The notes below the pieces were generated by a model. That model was not told the DNA's origin and searched no databases. It saw only the letters and a list, made by a program, of their open reading frames with translations. A DNA stretch of 64,000 nt, taken from contig JADJPE010000005.1 in the NCBI GenBank assembly GCA_016713425.1, positions 4,154,001 to 4,218,000 on the forward strand, given 5' to 3'. Within the stretch, counting starts at the first letter, position 1. Every line of letters begins with the position of its first letter. This document shows positions 55,104-63,734 of the stretch, piece by piece. The stretch is from Deltaproteobacteria bacterium. Its GTDB lineage: Bacteria > Myxococcota > Kuafuiibacteriia > Kuafuiibacteriales > Kuafuiibacteriaceae. Made by a program: the position numbers and the translations under genes.

Positions 55104-56163
55104 ATGTTTGAGCTCCGTGACCTGATGCTCATCGCGGGTGTTTGTTGCTTATGCCCGGGGTGTCTTCGCTGGGGCCTCGAGGATATCGCCGAGGCATCGT
55201 ATGCGTCCGACGTTTCCGATGCCGGCCAAGATGTGGGGGATGGCGTGGGATGGCGGTTCGATGCGGGGGCGGGCGTGGACGTTTTCGAAGACGCAAGCTG
55301 GACCCGCGTCGCGCCATCGCCCAACGAGGTCGGCGCGGGCGCGCAGTTGACCGATGCGCACAACGTGCACTTGGCGGTGCGGGACGATCAGACGATTTTT
55401 GCAGCGTGGTCAGACGACTCGACCGGACGTCGCGACGTCTATCTCAAGTACTGGGATGGAGAGGTGTGGCAGGCACTCGGTTCCTCGAGCGACCCGGGGG
55501 GAATTTCAGCGACGAGGACAGAGTCGTACCTCGGAGACCTGGTCCTCGACGATGCCGGCTAGCCTCAGGTTGTTTGGATGGAGCGCGACGGAGGCCGAGA
55601 CAACAACAGCCTGGGCACCTACTACCGGCGCTGGGATGGCCAAGCGTGGCCTCTGTTGCCGGCCTCACCCACGCAGGAGACCGTGAACGCGGGAGGCAAT
55701 ATCTTTTGGCCCCACCGCGGCCATGGATGCACCCACCTTCGCGCTTGATGGTTTCGACCGCCCGTTGATCGCGCGGGTCTACACGGATACGCGCGATGTG
55801 CATGTGGCCCGCTGGAACGGGGTCGTCTGGGGATTGCTCGCACCGAGTCCCGACGTTCCCGCAAGCCTCGGCATCACGAACGCGGCGACACCTCAGCTCG
55901 CCGTGAGCGGTGATGACCGAATCTTCCTGGTTTGGGATGGCGACACACCATCGGGACACTCTGTCTACGTCGGCGAATGGAGCGAAACCGAGAAGGCGTG
56001 GGTTGGCCTCCGTGGCTCCGCTTCGCCCGACACGGTGGACCTCGCGTCGATCGACGGCCAATGGCCCGGTGTGACCGTTGTGGGACAACGTCTGTACGTG
56101 CTTTGGGAGGAAACAGTCGAGACGGGCAAGGTCGAGATTCGCATTTACCAGCTGCCTCTGTGA
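55104..56163 (+). pseudogene. Secreted/lipoprotein-like repeat protein, inactivated by a stop and a frameshift
   Basis: The N-terminus MFELRDLMLIAGVCCLCPGC looks like a lipoprotein signal. After an Asp/Gly/Val linker come repeats of a propeller-like type: a DD.G.P..VW strand set followed by W.G..W..LG. The first piece ends at a TAG (55560) within LVLDDAG-stop-PQVVWMERDGG; homology clearly continues through the stop. Near 55715 the frame shifts (+1), after which FALDGFDRPLIARV ... WNGVVWGLL ... LVWDGDTPSGHSVYVGEW runs to 56163. Two lesions argue for a decayed gene. Without them it would be ~350 residues. Confidence 0.7.
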
Positions 56164-56502
56164 GCGGATCACCCAGAATCCGACACCGAGCTCGCCAGCG
56201 AACCTCCGGACATCCGACGATCAAGGCATGGAGAACCAATGACGGTCTGTTCTTGCAGGAATACATGGTCGCGGTGCGCGTACGATCTCGAGGTCGATGG
56301 CCGCTTCAGCGCGACTAATGCCACGACTAACGTTCGGACGACCAACAACCGATGGATTCGAAGCACCTCGACCTTCGGTTTGCGCGGTGGGCGAGACGCT
56401 GGCGAGTATCGTATGGACCCAAAAGCGAGTACGATGACAAATAACAAAGCGTCGCGCGTTGACGATGCGCCGTCGCTCGATCGGAGTTGAAGAGGTGACG
56501 CG
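56164..56502. other. Intergenic stretch without a supported gene
   Basis: 339 bp of slightly lower GC. Short open frames exist but show no family features. A GAAGAGG ribosome-binding site near the right end (56488-56494) serves the next gene. Confidence 0.5.
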
Positions 56503-57579
56503 ATGAGGCCGATTTACGGGATCACGATCCCTGCGTTGACGCTGAGCATGGCCGTCTCCGGTATCGCGACGGCTCTGGAACCACCCAAGAACCTCCGGTG
56601 GGTGGACTCACCGATTCGGGACACGGTGGTTCCATCATCTCCTGGGAGCTTGGTCGCGAGTCCGGCATCGTCGAGTTCGATCCGTCTATCCTGGTCGGCG
56701 TCGAGCGACAACGTGGGCGTGACCGCGTACCTGATCTTTCGAGGCGGCAACCAGGTGGGCACGGTTCCCGGGACGACCTTCGCGTATCAAGACACCGGTC
56801 TTTCAGCCTCGACGACGTATACCTACACGGTCAAGGCGCGTGACGCGGCAGGCAACGTGAGCGCGAACTCCAACGTGGCAACCGCGAGCACCGAACCTGA
56901 AGGCAACACCGGACATCCGTTTCCTTTTGCGTTTTCGGATCCGCAGTTCTTCGCGAACACTTCGGCCTCGGATCCGATCGATCTGAGCTGTAACGTGCCG
57001 CGCTCAGACCTCACGATCACGGAACACCGAGAGCCTGCAGCGATCATCAACAACTGCGAAAACGGTGTCGCCACCATCCGAAGAGTTCGCCTCGGCGGCG
57101 ACGGAGGAACGAACGGAACGGTTCGCGAAGGCTACCGGTGCGGTGGCAGCGGGACGATGAACATCGAAGACACATGGCTCGAAGCGAAGGGCAGCGGCGC
57201 CGACCACGCCGATGTGGTTCAGTGCTACGATCCGAACAACAGCCCCGCCGCTACGATGAACGTCAAACACACGACGATTCGCGCCTACACGACGTCGGCC
57301 ACCGCCGGCATCTTCGTGGCTGACTCCTATGCCCTTCATTTGTATCTGACCGATGTCCTCTTTTGGGGAGGCCCGTACGGCCTGCGCGTTCACGACGACG
57401 GTCGTCCTGGGTCTGTGCACCTGAACAACGTCTGTTTCTACGGTGAGAGCGAAACCAACAATTCGTTCGGTTTCGGCGCGTTCCTGCTCGATAGTACGAT
57501 CGCGGAGTGGAACAACGTGAACTGGTGCACGATCCACAACGGACAGCTCGTTGTGCATGGCCCGATACCCCAACCCTGA
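56503..57579 (+). CDS. Secreted protein with one fibronectin type III domain and a beta-helix-like region
   Basis: A 358-residue exported protein. The signal peptide is MRPIYGITIPALTLSMAVSGIATA, with GAAGAGG upstream of ATG 56503. Residues ~45-130 form an FN3 domain (SSIRLSWSASSDNVGVTAYLIFRGG ... YTVKARDAAGNVS), of the kind found beside carbohydrate-active domains. The remainder has repeated short strands with Asn/Asp turns (NIEDTWLEAKGSGADHADVVQCY, MNVKHTTIRAYTTS, HLYLTDVLFWGGPYG), suggesting a right-handed parallel beta-helix, with several Cys. Possible roles are polysaccharide binding or degradation; no catalytic motif is identified. Confidence 0.75.
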   Translation: MRPIYGITIPALTLSMAVSGIATALEPPKNLRWVDSPIRDTVVPSSPGSLVASPASSSSIRLSWSASSDNVGVTAYLIFRGGNQVGTVPGTTFAYQDTGLSASTTYTYTVKARDAAGNVSANSNVATASTEPEGNTGHPFPFAFSDPQFFANTSASDPIDLSCNVPRSDLTITEHREPAAIINNCENGVATIRRVRLGGDGGTNGTVREGYRCGGSGTMNIEDTWLEAKGSGADHADVVQCYDPNNSPAATMNVKHTTIRAYTTSATAGIFVADSYALHLYLTDVLFWGGPYGLRVHDDGRPGSVHLNNVCFYGESETNNSFGFGAFLLDSTIAEWNNVNWCTIHNGQLVVHGPIPQP

Positions 57580-58012
57580 GCCCTGGGCGTCTCCGATTCG
57601 ACGCTCGAACGCCAAGCATCACATCAAACACCGACCTCCGACCACCGACCATCGAATCCCAAGAAATGCCGGTCCAGAGGTGCATCGTTGGCCGACGAGC
57701 GTGAGCCGAGTCGGCCGCTTTCCCCCGCGTGACCCGCGCATTCGATCTCTTGACGAACACAGCCGCGTCTGCCAGGTTCTGGGGTTCCGTGTCAGGCAGA
57801 AGACAGCACCGCAGTGCCTCCGTTGAGACAGCGCTTCGCTGGCCAACGTCGCGCACGTTGATCGGCGGCTCCGATGACCGCCGACGCGAGCCGAACACGA
57901 GCAGCCGAATGGATTTCGTGTCGCTGCAGGTGAAGCAAACTTAAGGCCGTCAGACGTCGTCCCCTACGGAGCCCCGGACGCCTGACCGTTCGGGGCGGGG
58001 CTCCGAGGAAGG
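57580..58012. other. Intergenic stretch without a supported gene
   Basis: 433 bp. It contains a short CCGACCTCCGACCACCGACC-type simple repeat near 57625-57650, similar in style to the repeats before rph. GAGGAAGG at its right end (58004-58011) is the ribosome-binding site of the MATE gene. Confidence 0.5.
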
Positions 58013-59485
58013 GTGACGACAGTGCTCAAAAACCATCGATTCAGGCTCAGACGACCGGCCGCTCGCGCGGCGGAGGCCATGGGGCCTGCGCGCTGTGGGC
58101 GGCCCGAGGACAGTCAAACATCTCTGATCGGGGTCGCCGCACTCTCGTGGCCGATCGCTCTCGGGCTTCTGGGCGATGCGACCATGGGCTTGGTCGATGC
58201 TCGACTCGTGGGCCATCTTGGCCCGGCTGCGCTCGGCGGCGTCGGACTCGGTCTGACGCTCATGTTTCTCTTCTACGCGGGGATCTTCGGGCTGATGCGT
58301 GGAGTCAAAGTTCGAACCGCCTTCGCGGTTGGGCAAGGCTCGCCCGAAGACGGGCGACGCTACGCGCTCGCGGGTGTGGTTGTCGGGTGCCTGCTCGGCG
58401 TCGTTGTGTTTGCGGTGGGCCGCCAAATCGGCTGGGCCTTCAGGCTCTTGGGGGCGGGACCCAACCTCGCCGAACATGGTGCAGAGTTCTTCTCCGCGGT
58501 GAGCTGCGGGGCGCCGGCGGCGTTTGTGACCGCAGCGCTCGTTCAGCACCGACAGGGGCTCGGTGACACACGGACGCCGATGATCATTGGCGTGGCCGGA
58601 AACTTGGTGAACGCGATTCTGGCGTATGCCTTGATCGGTGGACACCTCGGTTTTCCGGCCTATGGCGTGGCGGGCGCCGGCTTTGCGACGGCGGTGACAC
58701 AAGGATGCCAAGCGGCGGGTCTTCTCGTGGTTCTTTTCCGTGATCGAGAAGGTCAGCCCTCGCGGCTCGATCTTCGTCAAGCCGCACGGGAAGTTGGCGA
58801 GCTCGGCCTTCCAACGGGGGTCCATTTTGTGGCCGAGACGTTGGCTTTCACGGCTTTCGCGGCGATCATCGGGAGTCTTGGTGAGCTCGAAATGGCGGCA
58901 CACCAGGTGGCGTTGTCGGTCCTGCGTGTCTCGCTTCTTCCCGGGGTCGCGGTGGGTGAGGCGGCCAGTGTGCTCGTGGGGCAGACGCTCGGACGCGGAG
59001 AGCTCCGCGGCGCTGATCGGGTCACGCAGGCCGCGGTGAGGCTCGCGGTTGGGTTCATGGCGTTCTGTGCCGTGCTGTTCGTCGTGTTCGGTCACGACAT
59101 GGCGGGGCTGTTCACGACCGACCAACGCGTGGTCGATTCGGCAACGCAGCTCTTGTGGGTCGCAGCCGGCTTTCAGGTGCTCGACGCCATCAACATCGTG
59201 TTTCGCGGCGCGCTGCGGGGAGCGAAGGATGTGCGAATGACCGCATACCTTGGGACGGCGATCGTCTGGACCTGTGTTCCGACGGCGGCGTTTTTTCTGG
59301 GGCGTCAGCTGGGCTGGGGAGCGCTCGGTGGGTGGTGCGGTTTCGTCCTGGAGACGACCCTTGCGTCCATCATCTTCACGTTCCGTTGGCGAAGGGGAGG
59401 GTGGCGCAGCGAGTACTCAAGACCGCTGGATGTTCCGTCTGGCCTGTGCGACGACAGGCTTGCCAGCACTCTGTGCACTCGGTGA
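58013..59485 (+). CDS. MATE-family multidrug/cation antiporter
   Basis: A 490-residue inner-membrane protein with twelve predicted spans in two halves (first: ALSWPIALGLLGDATMGLVDARLVGHLG; second: LGLPTGVHFVAETLAFTAFAAIIGSLG). The G.AS.LVGQ.LG motif (AASVLVGQTLGRGE) and GALRGAKD loop are typical of MATE exporters, which expel cationic compounds using Na+ or H+. GTG 58013 is supported by GAGGAAGG. The last ~25 residues after FTFRWRRGGWR do not look like family sequence and lie where an antisense HipA fragment begins, so the original 3' end was probably altered by a rearrangement. Confidence 0.88.
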   Translation: MTTVLKNHRFRLRRPAARAAEAMGPARCGRPEDSQTSLIGVAALSWPIALGLLGDATMGLVDARLVGHLGPAALGGVGLGLTLMFLFYAGIFGLMRGVKVRTAFAVGQGSPEDGRRYALAGVVVGCLLGVVVFAVGRQIGWAFRLLGAGPNLAEHGAEFFSAVSCGAPAAFVTAALVQHRQGLGDTRTPMIIGVAGNLVNAILAYALIGGHLGFPAYGVAGAGFATAVTQGCQAAGLLVVLFRDREGQPSRLDLRQAAREVGELGLPTGVHFVAETLAFTAFAAIIGSLGELEMAAHQVALSVLRVSLLPGVAVGEAASVLVGQTLGRGELRGADRVTQAAVRLAVGFMAFCAVLFVVFGHDMAGLFTTDQRVVDSATQLLWVAAGFQVLDAINIVFRGALRGAKDVRMTAYLGTAIVWTCVPTAAFFLGRQLGWGALGGWCGFVLETTLASIIFTFRWRRGGWRSEYSRPLDVPSGLCDDRLASTLCTR

Positions 59486-59489
59486 CGCA

Positions 59490-59750
59490 TTTGTCCTTGG
59501 CGGTCCGGCGCGAACCGTTGGCAGACCCACGGCCTCGGCGAGACGAAGGACCATCACCTCGTTCACGGCGAGCCGTTCAAAGTCGCGGTTGTCGAACCTG
59601 AGGATGTGCGAGCTCGGAGCCGGGCCTTTCAGCAGAAGCGTCCGTCCTCGTCGACCTAAACCGGCAAAGCGCCAAAGTTCCGACGCCCGGAGCTCCTCCT
59701 CGAGAGCGCTCAACGTCGGTCGAGCCCTGCCGTTGCCTCCGAACTCGAGA
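59490..59750 (-). pseudogene. HipA-like kinase fragment
   Basis: About 85 codons read LEFGGNGRARPTLSALEEEL, then LLLKGPAPSSHILRFDNRDF and AVNEVMVLRLAEAVGLPTV. This matches the N-terminal/central part of HipA-type Ser/Thr kinases (THILKP...NE..cm.LA...GLPV), the toxins of hipBA systems. Both the beginning and the kinase core (active-site Asp) are missing. It abuts a lysozyme fragment on one side and the MATE 3' end on the other. Confidence 0.6.
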
Positions 59751-60098
59751 TCGGTACGCACCCACCGCCAGTCTAGCCGCGCGCGCTCCGGTCCAGTTCG
59801 CTCTGAACCGGGAGTCGACATGCGTCGCACCCTCCGTCGCCTTCACATAGACGAACGAGAACCCGGAGGCCTGCACACGCTTGAAGTCCACGATGCCCTG
59901 ATGATGCGACACGTCGAGGCCTCGCGTGGGAAACTCGTCCGGGTCAGGCTCTTGGAACCAGATGATGCCGCGGTCTAAGAGAGCGTGACCGAGAAGAGCC
60001 ACCACCGGTGCGAGCACCAGAACGACGAGAGCCATCCGCAGCCCAACGGGGCGAAGCCTGGAGCGTCGTGAGGGTGTCTTCGAGGTCAGTTCCTGCAT
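59751..60098 (-). pseudogene. GH25 lysozyme, N-terminal fragment
   Basis: ATG 60098 has a good GGAGGG site. A membrane anchor (RMALVVLVLAPVVALLGHALL) precedes a glycoside hydrolase 25 start: GLDVSHHQGIVDFKRV (catalytic Asp region), SFVYVKATEGATHVDSRF, RANWTGARAARLAVGAY. Similarity stops at 59753, just after VGAY, where the family continues with another ~120 residues including the second acid. Beyond this the frame enters the HipA-like fragment out of phase. The product would be inactive. Confidence 0.65.
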
Positions 60099-60390
60099 TG
60101 ATCCCTCCGTACGTGCCATCGCGTCGTGTCGAATCCTGTTCGAAGTCTGATTTCCCGCTCCCTGCATCCCCGAAGGAGAGAAGACACGCCTCATCGTCGA
60201 CCGATCGATCTGCCTTTTCGATCCACCCCTCACCGAGAGGTGCGCCGGTCCTCTGCTCAGTCCCGAGACCGCGCGGCAGCCCAACCAAGTTGGGAAGGCC
60301 GCGGATCACGGGTGGTCGTCGAGGGCTGTGAGAAAGAAGCCTCGAAGACGGTTGGTCTCTTCCCATCGGGGGCCTCGAGCCGCACTCCCG

Positions 60391-60486
60391 GCCCACGCCC
60401 ACGCCCACGCCCACGCCCACGCCTACGCCCACGCCCACGCCCACGATCCACGCCCACGATCCACGCCCACGATCCACGATCCACGC
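60391..60486 (+). repeat. CCCACG hexamer array with GATCCACGCCCAC units
   Basis: About nine CCCACG-type hexamers (one CCTACG variant) run from 60391, followed by three units of the kind GATCCACGCCCAC. On the minus strand this reads (GGGCGT)n, with many G3 runs separated by 3 bases. Confidence 0.9.
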
Positions 60487-60609
60487 TCACCGCGCCACCG
60501 ATTCACGGTTCGAAGCCCAACCCGCTCCGGAGGGTGACGGCGATGTCCTCATCGTGGTGTTCGACGGCAAGGGTGTCCCGATGGCGACGATGATGGTCAT
60601 GTTCACGCC

Positions 60610-60845
60610 GAAGCGGCACAATTGAGCTCGCCCGGCTCGGAGGGAAGATAGCCAAGCTTGGTGAGAAGCCTCTCCATCTTCTAGAAGACGCCTTGTCCTT
60701 TGTCTCAAAAAGAGGAGTCTCGATCGGTGGGCGCCGAACACGCCACGTACCGGATGCCCTCTCATTCCTCACAGGTGACTTCCCCTCCTTCGCAGAAACT
60801 CCATCCAGAACCAGCACGTGAAGATGAGGCGAGATGTTCAGCGTT
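60610..60845 (-). pseudogene. Decayed transposase fragment (possibly IS91-like)
   Basis: In shifting frames the minus strand reads LNISPHLHVLVLDGV (near 60800-60845), RYVACSAPTDRDSS (near 60720-60760) and KMERLLTKLGYLPSE (near 60620-60670). The order H.HVL.LDGV, APTD and R.LLER.G is what I recall for IS91-type Y2 transposases. Several stops and shifts separate the blocks. Assignment is tentative. Confidence 0.35.
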
Positions 60846-61536
60846 TTCGTGAGTCTTTATGTGATCGTTACGGAGCCGCACTTGGGTTCTTGAGACCCAG
60901 AGCGCGGGCTTATCGAACTTGTTGACCGAAGATCGCGCCCACAAGAATGTTCACCATCTCTTCCCCAACGTCAACTTGGCGTTCGCGATCGAGTCTACGA
61001 CTTGGCGCCGGCGATTAAGACTCGAATTTGCCTCTTTGCTTTGTCGACCGCGTCGAGGGACCGGGGAATGATTCGGTCGAGAACGCGGCGAGCGGCAAGT
61101 TCGTGACCATCGAGGGGTCTATTGCAAGCACAGTGGAAAACCGCCGCCAAGAAGTCGTAGTCGGGCCGCTTCGTGGGCGTTTCGTGGGCGTTTCGTGCGA
61201 GGCCGCTCGCAGCGATGTTCGAAAAGGAGGGTGCGCGTCAAGAATTGCGTGGAGGCCTGTGGCATCGGCCGACGGCTTTGACTGCCGTCCTAGCCATAGG
61301 TTTTGGCTCGCTCGTTTTGGCCGAGCAAAGCGGGGCTCGCTCTGTTGTGTGCACCACCAATTGCTCGCATCCCATGGTCTGCCGCACGGCCCTATATCGA
61401 TGGGGGACGAACTGTCGCGCCCTTTGTCCGCAGGATACATCCTGACAAGCAACGGAGCGTGTGGCGCGCGATCCTCGAGCGTTTTCGCTACATGGTCAGC
61501 ATAAATGCGACTTTGCTATGAGCGATCAGTAAGTAC
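60846..61536. other. Stretch without a supported gene
   Basis: 690 bp with short overlapping frames on both strands, none with recognisable features. A direct repeat GTGGGCGTTTC occurs twice near 61176-61198. Composition is less GC-rich than the core genes, as expected for decayed accessory DNA. Confidence 0.5.
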
Positions 61537-63111
61537 GTGCGAAGGATGACCGAAATCGGCTTGCGCGATCGCTCGCGGTTCGGTCGCACGCCGACCCGAG
61601 GTCTAGCATCCGCTCATCGCTCAACGGCGGAACCCACAGCAACCGATGGGGCCTTCACTTCACATGCTTCATCATCTTCATTGCCCCCGTCATCTTCATT
61701 GTCCGCATCGTCTTCGTCGACCTCATCGTCTGCATCGTTGCCATCGCGCCTATCACCTTCGCCGGCGACCTCGTCTCGGATGTGGTCCTCGCCTCCACCG
61801 GCGTGGCGAAGCGCAGATGCCGCAGTGCGCGTGCCGACAGCGAAGAGAGCGCAAGGGAACGGACCGTACTGCCGCCTGCCGTCCGCCGCACTGACGACGA
61901 CGGGACTCGCACGATGGGCCCCGCGCCGGATTGTGACGGCGGTTCTCGAGAAGGGCTCATGTCTCATCGTAGGGGACCGACCTGGGGACCCTGATTGCTT
62001 CATCTCGGCCGGGTGCTTGGCCGCTCTGCGCCGGGACCGAGGCCTCGAGGCCGATGCTTACGTGGACGCGCCCACGGAGAGCCGTAGCAAGCGAGTTCTC
62101 GGCCGCTTCCGACTTGCCGCGGAGGCGGAAGTCTCGAGTAAACACTACGATACCGTGATCCTCGTGGACAACGCTGAGTCGAGCGTCGAACGGATCGGCG
62201 CTTTGGCTCGCGAAAAGCTGATGTGCGCCAAGCGGGTCATCGTCATCGACCACCACGAAACTCGCCCCACTCGGAGCTCACTCGGATTGTCGGAGGGCAC
62301 AGAGCTCTTTGTCTGGCGAGAACCCAGAGCGGACGCTACGGCGCTTATGGTCGCAAGCATCATTCTGCAGGCCTTCTCGCTCCACGAGGTTGAGGTAGAG
62401 CGGAGCCTGTGGCCTGAGGGATGGGCGCTCCCCGTGCGGGCCCGAGCGCTGTTGTGGCCCCTTCTCGCAGCCATCTACTCGGACACCCGAGGATATCAGA
62501 ACGCAGGGCCGCGATCGATTCATCTCGTTCGCCATCTCGTCGCACAGTCTCACGAGATCGACCGGAAACCTCGACGCATCGCGCGACAAGAGGCGGGCCG
62601 CTTCTTTCGGATCTTTGACACTCCAGTGCCAGAGAGCGTGCGACGTTGGCTCGTCGCGCAGTGCTCCGAATCGAGCGAGAACTGGAGCGGTTGGTCGGTC
62701 GGCGTCTTTCAGGTGCCAGGAACATCGCTCCTCGAGGCCTGGAGCGCGGCGCGAAGGCGACGTCCAACCGTGACTTGGTCGGAGCTCCTCTTTCTTGTCT
62801 TGGATCATTTCGAACTGCGCGTTCGGGAGGCGGGGTTCGATCTTGGACTCTTCGTGATCGAAACGAGCCGGGCGGATCGCTCCGCCTTGGATGCCGACCT
62901 CGTCAAGCACTTGCCCTCTCGTCCGGTGCGCATTTCGATTCGAAGTCTGCGCGACGACGTCGCGACTGGCTTGGCCGAAGCTCTCGGCGGGCATGGAAAG
63001 CGCGGTCAGGCTGGATGCACAACCGAAGAGTCCATCGAAGAGGTGCTGACGCGCGCTCGTTCTTGGGTCGCGGAAGCTCTCGGCGTTCGAAACAATCGTC
63101 GCGCCTCGTAG
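61537..63111 (+). CDS. DHH-family phosphoesterase-like protein
   Basis: Residues from ~130 show the DHH domain order: LIVGDRPGDPDCFISAGCLAAL (motif I, with Asp in place of the usual His in GH..PD.D), TVILVDNAE (motif II), VIVIDHHET (motif III, DHH) and LAAIYSDTRGYQN (motif IV). The C-terminal ~200 residues would be the substrate-binding half. DHH proteins cleave phosphodiester bonds in oligonucleotides, cyclic dinucleotides or pyrophosphate. The N-terminal ~80 codons are a Ser-rich low-complexity stretch of TCA/TCG/TCT triplets, so the true start may be later (ATG 61780 or a nearby GTG). The altered first motif leaves activity uncertain. Confidence 0.7.
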   Translation: MRRMTEIGLRDRSRFGRTPTRGLASAHRSTAEPTATDGAFTSHASSSSLPPSSSLSASSSSTSSSASLPSRLSPSPATSSRMWSSPPPAWRSADAAVRVPTAKRAQGNGPYCRLPSAALTTTGLARWAPRRIVTAVLEKGSCLIVGDRPGDPDCFISAGCLAALRRDRGLEADAYVDAPTESRSKRVLGRFRLAAEAEVSSKHYDTVILVDNAESSVERIGALAREKLMCAKRVIVIDHHETRPTRSSLGLSEGTELFVWREPRADATALMVASIILQAFSLHEVEVERSLWPEGWALPVRARALLWPLLAAIYSDTRGYQNAGPRSIHLVRHLVAQSHEIDRKPRRIARQEAGRFFRIFDTPVPESVRRWLVAQCSESSENWSGWSVGVFQVPGTSLLEAWSAARRRRPTVTWSELLFLVLDHFELRVREAGFDLGLFVIETSRADRSALDADLVKHLPSRPVRISIRSLRDDVATGLAEALGGHGKRGQAGCTTEESIEEVLTRARSWVAEALGVRNNRRAS

Positions 63112-63734
63112 CCGCCGATTCGTTGTTGTTCGCGATCGAGGTGGGCGTTGCGCCAACAACGCTCATCCGCGGCCGGGCGGTTCACACGGAGTCTTAGTCA
63201 TGTGCAAGGTGTGCACTGTTGTTCAGGACCGTGGTTCCGCCTTGAGTGGCCCGAATCGCAATTCGGAGACCGCCTGTCCGACGATTGGGGTTCCGACGAC
63301 CGCAGTCTTTTCAATAGAGCGCCCGCACCGGCACAGATTCGAGGCCGATGTTCTGTCGCGCGATCCTACCGGCCTGCGTCATCGAAACCTTGAGCTCATC
63401 CACAGTCCCATGCTCGACTGCAGACGTATACGCCATGATACGTCGCATGCATCTCAAGGTTCCGCCTTTCATCTTTCGCAACGACGACGTCCGCGATCTT
63501 ATCCGACTCATGCAGGTGGCCGCGAAGGGCTTGCGTTCTCTGCAAGAAGCCCTTGTAGACAACCCACGTCGTCAGACGCCCTCCGGCTGGAGCCAGGACA
63601 ACGAAGCACGGGTCCTACCCAAAGCTCGCGGCGCACTACAAGCGTGCTCTTCAGCGCCGTGGGGGCGCCGCCCAATCGAAGGCGCCTCCAGTTCCGCGAT
63701 TCCGGGGCGCTGAACGAGCGCGTCGCGCAGATGC
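63112..63734. other. Stretch without a confident gene
   Basis: Several overlapping frames are open on both strands. The one from 63348 to 63713 (+) contains a plausible helical segment (ADVYAMIRRMHLKVPPFIF ... LIRLMQVAAKGLRSLQEAL) that may be a gene remnant, but no family is recognised. Confidence 0.3.

Noticed and set aside
56239..56490. 83-codon open frame between the repeat-protein pseudogene and the FN3 gene
   Set aside because: No ribosome-binding site, no family pattern, composition like non-coding DNA.
60385..60490. CRISPR-like array
   Set aside because: The units are 6-13 bp simple repeats without spacers or cas genes nearby.
61028..61504. 158-codon plus-strand open frame (and its minus-strand mirror)
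   Set aside because: Neither strand shows a recognisable domain or a convincing start; treated as decayed DNA.
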